DNA of 64,000 nucleotides from Caballeronia sp. SBC1 (lineage in GTDB: Bacteria > Pseudomonadota > Gammaproteobacteria > Burkholderiales > Burkholderiaceae): NCBI RefSeq assembly GCF_011493005.1, contig NZ_CP049158.1:620001-684000 (forward strand). Reading direction: 5' to 3'. Positions within the stretch are counted from its first letter, which is position 1, and every line of letters begins with the position of its first letter. The position numbers and the translations under genes are program-made. Shown here piece after piece: positions 8,644-16,389 of the stretch. Under the pieces are notes generated by a model. It was not told where the DNA came from. It saw only the letters and a program-made list of their open reading frames with translations, and did not search any database.

Positions 8644-10065
8644 ATGGATAACAATGTTCCCACCGGACGTTCTCCGGACCATCCGGACAAGACCACGCCA
8701 GATGAGCCTGGATCCCGCCACGCCGCCTATTATGTCGGCATTTCGTGGCTCGACCTGGCCGTCTCACTCGGCATAATGGTGATTGTCGGTGCCGTGGTGA
8801 TCTGGGTGGCCATCCGCGTCATCCAGCCCGCTCCACCTAATACTCTGACAATCTCCGCGGGTCCCGAGTACAGCCGCTTCTGGTATGCCGCGCAAAAGTA
8901 CAAGGAGATCTTCGCGCGCAACGGCGTAACGCTGCGCGTGCTGACGTCGTCAGGCACGCTGGAGAACCTCGATCGACTCGCCGATCCCGCCTTTCATGTC
9001 GATCTCGGTTTCGTGCAGAGCGGCCTTACGAGTATCCCGAGCGTCGTTTCGCCCGACACGCGGCAGGTAGGCCTGATGTCGCTCGGCAGCGTCAGCAATT
9101 GGCCGCTCTTCGTCTTCTATCGCGGCCCCGAGCTCACGCGGCTCTCGGAATTCAAGGGCAAACGGCTCGCCATCGGCCGCGAAGGCAGCGGCACGCGCCA
9201 GATCGTGCTGTTACTGCTGAAGGCAAACGGCGTCGAACCGAACAACAACGCGCAGATGCTGCCGCTCGTCGGCGAGGACGCCGTGAACGCCTTACTGGCG
9301 GGCAAGGTCGACGTGGCCTTCCTGACGGCTGATTCCGCGCGCCCCGCGCTCATGGAGAAAATGATCCGCACGCCCGATATCCGGCTCCTCGACTTCACGC
9401 AGGCGAAAGCCTACGTGCGCAGCTTCCCGTTCCTGAGCCAGTTCGAAGTGCCAATGGGCGCGTTCGATCTGGCCGACAACCTGCCTCCCAAACCCACGGC
9501 GACCATCGAGACAACCGTGGAGTTGATCGCGCGCGATACGCTGCACCCGGCGCTGTCGGATCTGGTCGTTGAGGCCGCCGGCGAGGTTCACGGCGGCGCA
9601 AGCCTGCTGCAGGCCGCCGGCGAGTTCCCGGCGCCCGTTGCCCACGATTTCCCGTTGAGTCCGGATGCCGCGCGCTACTACAAGTCCGGCAAGAGCTTCT
9701 TCTACCGGACGATGCCATTCTGGCTCGCGAGCCTCGTAGACCGCCTCCTGGTGTTGGTCGTGCCTATCGTCGTCGTGCTGATACCTGTGTTGCGCTTCGT
9801 GCCGCCCCTGTACGCGTGGCGCGTCAAGTCGCGCTTCCACCGGCGCTACGGCGAGCTGATCGCACTTGAGCGCAGCGTGCTCGACGACCCTTCCGAACAG
9901 AATTATGTCGAGTTCACCGAGAAGCTCAATGCGATCGAAAAAGGTCTCAACAAACTTCAGATGCCGATCGCCTACGCTGATCACTTTTACGCGCTGCGCG
10001 AGCACATCAGTTATGTGCGCTCCCAGATCGCAGCACTACGGCGCGGTAACGATTCCCGAGCATAA
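8644..10065 (+). CDS. TAXI-family TRAP-type solute receptor with membrane anchors
   Basis: Protein of 473 residues related to the TAXI periplasmic receptors of TRAP transporters. A hydrophilic N-terminus of about 30 residues is followed by a membrane helix (about 33-57), the binding domain starting LTISAGPEYSRFWYAAQKYK, the internal motif GKRLAIGREGSGTRQI, a second membrane helix (about 355-377) and a cytoplasmic coiled-coil-like tail. Classical TAXI receptors are about 320 residues and secreted; the two anchors and long tail mark a separate subgroup known in Burkholderia. No TRAP permease gene is adjacent, so it may act as a sensor or stress protein. Confidence 0.85.
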   Translation: MDNNVPTGRSPDHPDKTTPDEPGSRHAAYYVGISWLDLAVSLGIMVIVGAVVIWVAIRVIQPAPPNTLTISAGPEYSRFWYAAQKYKEIFARNGVTLRVLTSSGTLENLDRLADPAFHVDLGFVQSGLTSIPSVVSPDTRQVGLMSLGSVSNWPLFVFYRGPELTRLSEFKGKRLAIGREGSGTRQIVLLLLKANGVEPNNNAQMLPLVGEDAVNALLAGKVDVAFLTADSARPALMEKMIRTPDIRLLDFTQAKAYVRSFPFLSQFEVPMGAFDLADNLPPKPTATIETTVELIARDTLHPALSDLVVEAAGEVHGGASLLQAAGEFPAPVAHDFPLSPDAARYYKSGKSFFYRTMPFWLASLVDRLLVLVVPIVVVLIPVLRFVPPLYAWRVKSRFHRRYGELIALERSVLDDPSEQNYVEFTEKLNAIEKGLNKLQMPIAYADHFYALREHISYVRSQIAALRRGNDSRA

Positions 10066-10237
10066 GTCAGCGCGAGCGTGGGCGGCCATAATAGTCGCGG
10101 GTATATAGGCCACTAAATACCTCGCTACGCAAAATTGCCTTCTTGAAGCACGCCATCGTGCAACGCCGCGCCTGGAACCGCGCTGCTATATTTAGACAAT
10201 CCACGCCGCCCGGTGCTACAGCCCACGGAGGTCCTTC

Positions 10238-11653
10238 ATGGTTCGACTGGTCATGATCCTTCTCGGCGTCGACTATCTGCGCACGCGCTGGAAGGCGCTG
10301 ATGGTTGTGGGATGGCTCAGCGTCGCGCTGGGCGTTGAAGTGTTCATCGACATGATGGACGGCTCGCTCTACTTTCCGCTCAAGCCGTTCGCTTTCCTGC
10401 TGCTTCTGGAAGGTCTCTCGACGCTGGCCGTCGCGTGGACCGGCATGGGCGGCCAGCGCAAATTGCGCTACGTGAAGGGCTCGGCCTCCACGCTGGCGGC
10501 CACATTGATCCTGATCGGCACGCTGCACGCCAACTTTATTCTCGCGATGATCTTCGGCACGCTTTTCTTCGCCGACGGCGTACTGCAGATCATTTCCGCC
10601 CGAATCGTGCGGTTCCGGCGCTGGCGTCTTGCCATTGCGGGTGGCGTGTTCGAGATGGTGGTGGCGTTCATCTTCTACTTGCCCTATCCCGTGCCGTATG
10701 CGGGGACGATTCCATACTGCGTGTCGCTCGGCCTGCTGTTCGGCGGCTGGAACATGATCCTGCTCGCCATGCGCGTGCGCCGGATGGAGCACAACCCCGC
10801 GGTGGCGGATTCCGTGCCGCCGCCTGCTGTTGCGCCCGAAACGGAACGGGCCAGTTCGAGCGTAACGGAATGGGACGGCCCGCCATCCGACGACGAACGC
10901 GCCCTCACCATTCACGTCTGGACGCCGGCCGCCACCGCCAAGGCCGAGGCGCAGCCACGTGTGATCGTGAACCGCTATATCGCGGCCGTCGACCGGAACG
11001 GCGCGATATCCACCGGCCACGCGGCGCTGGAGTCGCCTGAAGGCATATATATCAGCCTGTATCCGGGCACGGAAATCGATCGTTCGCCTGAGGAATTCGG
11101 GCGCATCCTGCGTGCGACGCGGGAAAACGACATTCCGGGCGTCTTCCAACCAGACTACGGGACCGAGGCCAATGCGTGGTGCGAGTCGACCGTCAAGGTG
11201 CGTATCCGCAACTATGATCCGCAACGCTTGCAACGGTTTTGGGACGCGTATCGACAGGACACGACCTATAACCTGACGTATCGCAATTGCTCGAGCACAG
11301 TGGCGCGCGCGCTCGAAGCGGCGATCGAAGGTGCGTCGGCGCGGGTGTGGGCAAAGTCCGGCGGCTGGAAACCGCTGGTGCGGGTGATGTCGACGCCCGA
11401 ATTGTGGGTCGCCGCTCAGGTGCGCAAACGCGCGGCAACGATGGCATGGACGCCCGGCCTGACCCTCGACTATGCTCGCGCGCTCAGCATGCTCGCCGAT
11501 CCGAGGCCGCTCGGCTGGGTCAAGATGGCGCGGCTCGCGCTCAAGACGATGTACCGCTCGCGTCGCCGCTGGCAGGCCGAGAAGACCGAACAGGCGAGCG
11601 CGTCGGCCCTCGGCGAGACGTCGGCACAAGGAGCCAAGCGGACAGAAGCCTGA
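10238..11653 (+). CDS. HdeD-like membrane protein fused to a papain-like (YaeF/YiiX-type) domain
   Basis: A two-part protein of 471 residues. Residues 1-180 form about six membrane helices in the HdeD/DUF308 pattern (LMVVGWLSVALGVEVFIDMM, later ILAMIFGTLFFADGVLQII). After a proline-rich linker (about 185-235), residues 240-365 carry a strand followed by G260-H261-A-A-L and later Y-R-N-C351-S-S-T-V-A-R-A-L-E. Histidine before cysteine, with the cysteine at the start of a helix, is the order expected for circularly permuted papain-like enzymes such as YaeF/YiiX. HdeD proteins are linked to acid resistance. The enzymatic role and side of the membrane are inferred. An AGGTCC site precedes the ATG. 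Confidence 0.75.
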   Translation: MVRLVMILLGVDYLRTRWKALMVVGWLSVALGVEVFIDMMDGSLYFPLKPFAFLLLLEGLSTLAVAWTGMGGQRKLRYVKGSASTLAATLILIGTLHANFILAMIFGTLFFADGVLQIISARIVRFRRWRLAIAGGVFEMVVAFIFYLPYPVPYAGTIPYCVSLGLLFGGWNMILLAMRVRRMEHNPAVADSVPPPAVAPETERASSSVTEWDGPPSDDERALTIHVWTPAATAKAEAQPRVIVNRYIAAVDRNGAISTGHAALESPEGIYISLYPGTEIDRSPEEFGRILRATRENDIPGVFQPDYGTEANAWCESTVKVRIRNYDPQRLQRFWDAYRQDTTYNLTYRNCSSTVARALEAAIEGASARVWAKSGGWKPLVRVMSTPELWVAAQVRKRAATMAWTPGLTLDYARALSMLADPRPLGWVKMARLALKTMYRSRRRWQAEKTEQASASALGETSAQGAKRTEA

Positions 11654-12156
11654 AGAAAACAGTCTCGGAGGGTGGCGCGCACGGGGGCGTCGCCCTTGGC
11701 AACGCGGTCGCGGTGCGGCGCTGATCGTAAAAATAAAAACAGTAAAGAATCGCCTTTGTATGTTTTTGGTTTCGACTACTACGCGCGGCGGTCAAAACCG
11801 CTAGTGCGCAGGCATTTACGATCGAACGGAAAGTGAAAAGTATCACGATAAGCCGAGACGCGGTCGGAGGTGTGGACGACCCCCGTCGATCTCCGACCGC
11901 CCGTCGCGTCGCCTGTCGACCCGTTGTTGTCGTTCAGGTTGCTCCACTGAATGTCCAACCATTCGCCCGAAGCGGCCGACTTCGAGCGCCTGACATATTT
12001 TTTGTCGGCGGCGTTTAGCAGGCAAAAGGCTCATACTTAACACACGTCTTCTTGGCGTGGTCTGACACGCTTCATGCGACGCCGCCACCGGTTGTCGGGC
12101 TCACGGGCGAGTATCTCGCCACTGAGCGGCCACTCTGATACCGGAAGGAGGTTCCG
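11654..12156. other. Intergenic gap with AT-rich segment and dispersed repeat copy
   Basis: About 500 bp before the histidine kinase. It has an AT-rich stretch at about 11725-11760, one copy of the dispersed repeat at 11863-11980, and a small GCGAG-TAT-CTCGC dyad at about 12109-12121. A strong GGAAGGAGG ribosome site at 12141-12149 serves the kinase. No coding region is supported. Confidence 0.6.
11863..11980 (+). repeat. Dispersed intergenic repeat, copy A
   Basis: This segment resembles 16192-16305 over its full length: GTCGGAGGT at one end, the core GTCGACCCGTTGT (11915-11927 and 16241-16253), then TTCAG, AATGTCC-AACC, CGCC-GAA and GCGGC in the same order. A shorter relative is at 15390-15435. 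No function is known to me; it resembles diverged relics common in Burkholderia gaps. Confidence 0.6.
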
Positions 12157-13293
12157 ATGATGCACGATTTCCTGTCGAACAATCGCGCCGAGCTTATTCA
12201 AAGGTGTCGCCTAAAGGTTGGCAGCAGGCCGGCCCGGGCGGCTTCTGTGGAGCAGCTTAAGAATGGTGTGCCGCTCTTCTTGGACCAGCTTATAAAAACG
12301 CTCCGGATCGAGCAGACGGGCAGCCCGTTCGAGAGCCGAGAAGTCTCAGGACCGGCCAGCGGCATTGCCGCTATGTCGGAAATAGGAACGTCGGCTGCCC
12401 AACACGGACATGAACTTCTTCGGCTAGGATTCACGGTCGATCAAGTGGTGCACGACTACGGTGATCTCTGCCAGGCGATTACAGATCTGGCTCACGACCG
12501 CGATGCTCCGTTTCAGATTGACGAGTTCAGGACACTGAACCGTTGTCTTGATAACGCGATTGCTGATGCAGTCACGGAATTCAGCTATCAACGGGACCAT
12601 CTTGCCGATAAACAACGGACGCACGAGGCTCACGAGCAAGCGGGTTTTTTCGCACATGAATTGCGTAATGCTCTCTCGGTTGCAACGCTCGCGTTTGAAG
12701 CGGCAAAGGCCGGGAATTTGACCTTGTCTGGTGCCACCGGGGCTGTGCTGCAGCGCGGCTTGATGGGGTTGCGCACCCTAATTGATCGATCGCTGGATGA
12801 CGTTAGGGAATCAACCGACAGGAGTGAATTGGCACTGCTGTTTTCGCTTGCCGATTTCATCGCTGAGGTCAAACACGCAGCGGAACTCGCGGCTCGTGTG
12901 AGAGACTGCAAGCTCTCGGTTTCCTTCGTGGACCCACATCTCGCAGTGGTCGGCGATCGAGACCTTTTATATGCCGCGGTCGGAAACCTCCTGCAAAACG
13001 CCTTCAAATTTACGCGCGCGCACACCGAAGTGACGTTGAACGTGTACGCCATGGCCGACCGCGTCTTGATAGATGTGAAAGATCATTGCGGCGGACTGCC
13101 GGTTGGCAGCGTGGAACACATGTTTCGACCCTTCACGCAGCACTCTGCCGACAAGAGCGGCCTTGGCCTCGGTTTGTCAATCGCGAGAAAGAGCGTGGAA
13201 TCTTACGGTGGAACGTTGAGCGTCTCGGACGTCCCTGGTATCGGCTGCGTCTTCACGGTCAGCCTACCCCGTTATTCGATGCCGGCGGCCTGA
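12157..13293 (+). CDS. Sensor histidine kinase with RsbRD-type N-terminal domain
   Basis: Soluble histidine kinase of 378 residues. Residues 5-150 are helical and resemble the RsbRD sensor domain of stressosome-like proteins (VEQLKNGVPLFLDQL, LLRLGFTVDQVVHDYGDLC). The phosphoacceptor is H167 in FFAHELRNALSV, followed by the N box (VGNLLQNAFKF, N281), G1 (DHCGGLP, 309-315) and G2 (GLGLGLSIA, 335-343). There is no membrane segment, so it senses an intracellular cue. No response regulator is adjacent, making it an orphan kinase. The ribosome site GGAAGGAGG is unusually strong. Confidence 0.88.
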   Translation: MMHDFLSNNRAELIQRCRLKVGSRPARAASVEQLKNGVPLFLDQLIKTLRIEQTGSPFESREVSGPASGIAAMSEIGTSAAQHGHELLRLGFTVDQVVHDYGDLCQAITDLAHDRDAPFQIDEFRTLNRCLDNAIADAVTEFSYQRDHLADKQRTHEAHEQAGFFAHELRNALSVATLAFEAAKAGNLTLSGATGAVLQRGLMGLRTLIDRSLDDVRESTDRSELALLFSLADFIAEVKHAAELAARVRDCKLSVSFVDPHLAVVGDRDLLYAAVGNLLQNAFKFTRAHTEVTLNVYAMADRVLIDVKDHCGGLPVGSVEHMFRPFTQHSADKSGLGLGLSIARKSVESYGGTLSVSDVPGIGCVFTVSLPRYSMPAA

Positions 13294-13379
13294 TCGCAGG
13301 CTGGCTAGCTTGCGGACAAGGGACAAACCAGTTTGGACTACCATTGAGGTGTGGCTGCTCTTCAATCCGGCGCGGCGGT

Positions 13380-13793
13380 TCAGGACATGCAACAGTGCGT
13401 CCGTCCGATTTCGACTGCATGACTAAGCCGCGCAATTCGTGTTACGTGGACAAGGCAACAGTGGTTCTTAATTTCGCAGCCGCTCCATGTCGCACCGTGC
13501 ATCGTTATTTCATACACTCCCGCCTCGGGTAGCGACACAAATCCGGAAACGCAGAATAAATGCGTCAAATCGGAAGAGTCTTCCGCATTAACCATGCTGA
13601 AATTCTCTGACGCCAAGCCAACAACTGGGCGACCATCGTAATATTGCACCGTTACGCGAATTGGCAAAACTGTTCGGGTGTCGCACTCCAGCGAGGACAG
13701 GCACCGCTCGAACAAGGCGTCTACCTTCAGGCGGATTGGTTCGCGCAGGGGTTGCGGCGGAATTTGGACCAAGGTTTGAGTTGCGGTTTGCAT
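13380..13793 (-). CDS. Hypothetical protein, predicted beta-rich
   Basis: A 137-residue protein with no recognised family. The ATG at 13793 follows AGGAGG at 5 bases, which strongly supports the start. The sequence alternates hydrophobic and polar residues as in a beta sandwich (LPIRVTVQYYDGRPVVGLAS, FVSLPEAGVYEITMHG) and has a cysteine-rich C-terminus (CEIKNHCCLVHV, HCCMS). No signal peptide or membrane helix is evident. It converges with the histidine kinase gene and stands alone. The good ribosome site and protein-like composition argue against a shadow frame. Confidence 0.6.
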   Translation of the reverse strand: MQTATQTLVQIPPQPLREPIRLKVDALFERCLSSLECDTRTVLPIRVTVQYYDGRPVVGLASENFSMVNAEDSSDLTHLFCVSGFVSLPEAGVYEITMHGATWSGCEIKNHCCLVHVTRIARLSHAVEIGRTHCCMS

Positions 13794-14350
13794 TCTTCCT
13801 CCTGCTTAGACCATGCTCATACGCAATGTAAGCATATTTCACTCCAGCCTTCGCTACAGGTGAACGAAGCGTGCGCCTAGCCGGAAAACCGCGACACGCT
13901 AAGGACGGCTCTCGCGATAGCTGAGGACTGGTCGTCGATCCCCTCCGAGCGGTAATACAACATCCATTGTCAAAAGCAGGCCCGCGCGAATAAATCGCAT
14001 CGATGTCCGCATAAGAACAGCCGAGCTGTGTATGGCGGCCATGTGCCGAACTTCGGTCGTTGCGTTGCGTTGCGCGAATGCCTCTTGATGGCCGGACCTT
14101 GCCGGTCAGTGGAGCAAGCAATTGGAAACCGCTCACTAAACGTGAGTCTGTCGCAGTCCATCGCCGCAGTTTGCCGCCAGCGCCGACTCTGCACTGCGGC
14201 TTGCCCTCACGGGCGGAATTCCGCGACATCTGGCGACATAGTTTGCGCATGGTTTTTAACCAGACCGAACACTACATTAGCTTCATCCGACGTGATAGCA
14301 GCCTTTTCCCGCAAACGACGCGTCCAATCTCAACCGGTTATCTGCCCATC
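13794..14350. other. Intergenic gap with a diverged repeat fragment
   Basis: About 550 bp between the divergent hypothetical gene and the sterol-desaturase-like gene. Part of it (14051-14103) resembles 22643-22696, sharing TTCGG-CGTT and CTTGATGGCCGG. Open frames here lack ribosome sites and have mixed codon use. The upstream in-frame start of the next gene at 14249 also lies in this gap. Confidence 0.5.
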
Positions 14351-15274
14351 ATGGTTACCACTGGAAAAATCGCTCTTTGCGCTACGTTGTTCGTCATCGC
14401 CGTCTCGCTGATCGAGGCATGCGTGCTCACCCGCAGACAGCGCAATAGCGCAACGCCTTTTGACTGGCATGAAGTGTGGATTTCACTGGCCGATGTGGCC
14501 GGTCGCAAGCTGCTCGCACTGCTGCCGCTTTCGCTCGCGACCCCGATTTTCGCGCTTGCCTGGGATCACCGAATCTTCACCGTCACGCTCAACAGCGCGC
14601 TGATGGTGTTCCTGCTCTTTATCGGCCAGGAGTTCTGCTACTACTGGTACCACCGCGCGTCGCACCGCATTCGCTTTTTCTGGGCAACGCATGCGGTTCA
14701 CCACTCGCCGAATCAACTGACGCTTTCGTCTGCTTACCGGCTTGGCCTGACCGGCAAGCTGACTGGCTCAGCGATGTTTTTCGCACCCCTCGCGTGGCTT
14801 GGCGTGCGTCCGGAAATCGTGCTGGCGACGCTAAGTTTTAATCTGCTTTATCAATTTTGGCTGCATAACACATGGACCCCGAAACTCGGCTGGCTTGAAT
14901 ATGTGTTCAATACGCCATCCGCGCATCGCGTACACCACGCATCGAATGCCGACTATCTCGATGCGAACTTTGGCGGCGTACTCGTCATATTCGACCGCTT
15001 GTTCGGTACGTATGTCGAAGAACGCGCTGATGAGCCGTGCCGCTATGGTCTCACTACACCAACGTGCTCTCACAATCCGCTAGTCGTCGAATTCGAACAC
15101 TGGGTCAGCCTCGCCCGTGATGTCGTGTCGGCGGGGAGCGTGTGGACTGCGATCAGCTACGTGATGCTGCCGCCGGGCTGGCGCGTGGACGGTTGCGGCC
15201 AAACAACCGAAGCGCTGCGTCAGCAGAATCTGGCCGCACGTCGCACTGTCCCAGTCACTACGCAGGGACGGTGA
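14351..15274 (+). CDS. Sterol desaturase / fatty acid hydroxylase family protein
   Basis: Membrane di-iron hydroxylase of about 307 residues. The three histidine clusters of the family are present: YHRASH, then THAVHH, and HRVHHAS near the C-terminus. Several hydrophobic helices precede and separate them (IALCATLFVIAVSLIEA, TLNSALMVFLLFIGQEF). The family inserts hydroxyl groups or double bonds into lipids at the membrane; the bacterial substrates are mostly unknown. The start at 14351 directly precedes the first helix; an ATG at 14249 is possible but its codons are less biased. Neither has a strong ribosome site. The gene stands alone. Confidence 0.85.
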   Translation: MVTTGKIALCATLFVIAVSLIEACVLTRRQRNSATPFDWHEVWISLADVAGRKLLALLPLSLATPIFALAWDHRIFTVTLNSALMVFLLFIGQEFCYYWYHRASHRIRFFWATHAVHHSPNQLTLSSAYRLGLTGKLTGSAMFFAPLAWLGVRPEIVLATLSFNLLYQFWLHNTWTPKLGWLEYVFNTPSAHRVHHASNADYLDANFGGVLVIFDRLFGTYVEERADEPCRYGLTTPTCSHNPLVVEFEHWVSLARDVVSAGSVWTAISYVMLPPGWRVDGCGQTTEALRQQNLAARRTVPVTTQGR

Positions 15275-15730
15275 CGGAATTTCCCGCTACGGCTTGAGTT
15301 CATACCAGCGATATTGTGCGTTCCCCACCAAGATAAGCTGGGCGGCCAACGCTTTTCTGCGAGGATTCGGCCGTTCGCGACTGTCGCTGATCGACCCGAA
15401 GCAGCCTTTCAGTTCACTCCAAAGCGGCCGTTCCCGAGCCTCCACGGCGCTCATTGTCGGCTGCCCAAAAGCTGAGGCATAAATCGGCCGAGACGATGTG
15501 GATACGGCACTCTCACCGGTCCTTGCAAACGACCACAACTGCGTCCAGTCCGAGAAGCAGTACGTCATGCGAGAAGCAGGCCGCCTCAACGCACAAAGGC
15601 GGCCTGACCGAGCTGGGCCGCAATGTCACGAAGGCGAGCAGCACACATGCCAGAACGGTCGGACTTGAACCTTGCGCTCTCGGACGACGCGCTACCCGCC
15701 GCGCGACAACTGCGCAACGCGACCTGGCGC
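15275..15730. other. Intergenic gap holding a short dispersed-repeat copy
   Basis: About 450 bp between convergent genes. A short repeat copy lies at 15390-15435 (TCGACCC core, then TTTCAG, CTCCAAA and GCGGCCGTTC). A 100-codon frame on the minus strand (15287-15589) lacks a ribosome site and runs through the repeat, so it is not called. Confidence 0.5.
15390..15435 (+). repeat. Dispersed intergenic repeat, short copy B
   Basis: Matches copies A and C in order (TCGACCC, CTTTCAG, CTCCAAA, GCGGCCG) but lacks the middle AATGTCC-AACC-CGCCGAA block. Same orientation as the other two. Confidence 0.45.
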
Positions 15731-16087
15731 CTATCCATTCCCGCCGTGCCACAGCGTCAGTTTGTTCGAGATGACAAGTACCCCCGGGACAGTCCGCGCA
15801 ATCTGCTCAGCCTGGCGAATCTCATCGCCGCTATGCACTGTCCCGCTCAGGAACACCGCGCCGTCGCGCGCACGGACAAACACGCCTGCTACGTTGAAAC
15901 CAGGCGCCTGAGCCAGCGCTTGCCGGACTGCCCTCGACAGACCGCTGTCGGACTGCGCCTCCGCATCGCCGCTGATCAAATGCGGCGGCGCCGGCCCGGT
16001 GTACGTTGGACCCGTCTGCACGCAAGCCGACAAAGCCGCCGTCACCCCTACAGCTGCCCACAAAGTCCGTACAAGTTTGCAGATCAT
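15731..16087 (-). CDS. BON-domain lipoprotein
   Basis: Small envelope lipoprotein of 118 residues. A lipoprotein signal peptide ends in the lipobox LSAC (about residue 21), followed by a short proline-rich linker and a BON domain: DSGLSRAVRQALAQAPGFNV, then VFVRARDGAVFLSGTV and the closing AEQIARTVPGVLVISNKL. BON domains bind phospholipid surfaces and occur in OsmY- and DolP-like envelope maintenance proteins. The ATG at 16087 gives a normal signal peptide; the longer frame from 16123 would put a hydrophilic tail before it. It is a single-gene unit. Confidence 0.85.
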   Translation of the reverse strand: MICKLVRTLWAAVGVTAALSACVQTGPTYTGPAPPHLISGDAEAQSDSGLSRAVRQALAQAPGFNVAGVFVRARDGAVFLSGTVHSGDEIRQAEQIARTVPGVLVISNKLTLWHGGNG

Positions 16088-16191
16088 GACCTTTGTCCGG
16101 TGGCAATTCGTGGCACGCGCCAAAACACCGTATAGAAAAACAGCATAGCAGTAGCCCGGACGGACATCGGGCGCAATCGAATTGCGCTGGC

Positions 16192-16305
16192 GTCGGAGGT
16201 ATCCAGTTGCAGTGTGATGATCGGTCCGCCTCGGTCAGAAGTCGACCCGTTGTGGCCCTTCAGCGAGCTTCTCCAAATGTCCCAACCTCGCCGAAAAGCG
16301 GCTGT
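16192..16305 (+). repeat. Dispersed intergenic repeat, copy C
   Basis: Best match to copy A at 11863-11980, with the core GTCGACCCGTTGT at 16241-16253 followed by TTCAG, AAATGTCC, AACC and GCGGCTG. It fills most of the 300-bp gap between the BON lipoprotein and the STAND-like gene, where nothing else is recognised. Confidence 0.55.
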
Positions 16306-16389
16306 TGCTCCTCCCGACTGCGTGCCGCATGTAGAGACCTGAGGCAGATGTCGGCGTGCGTGGCGTGTCTGAGCGCTATGCGATATCGG

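Noticed and set aside
13588..14250. 220-codon minus-strand frame before the sterol-desaturase gene
   Set aside because: Arginine-rich, low-complexity translation without ribosome site, overlapping the hypothetical gene at 13380-13793.
14060..14350. Extended N-terminus of the sterol-desaturase-like protein
   Set aside because: Mixed codon use and no ribosome site; part of it overlaps a repeat relic. The ATG at 14249 cannot be fully excluded.
15287..15589. 100-codon minus-strand frame in the sterol desaturase/BON gap
   Set aside because: No ribosome site before any start, and it runs through the dispersed repeat copy B.
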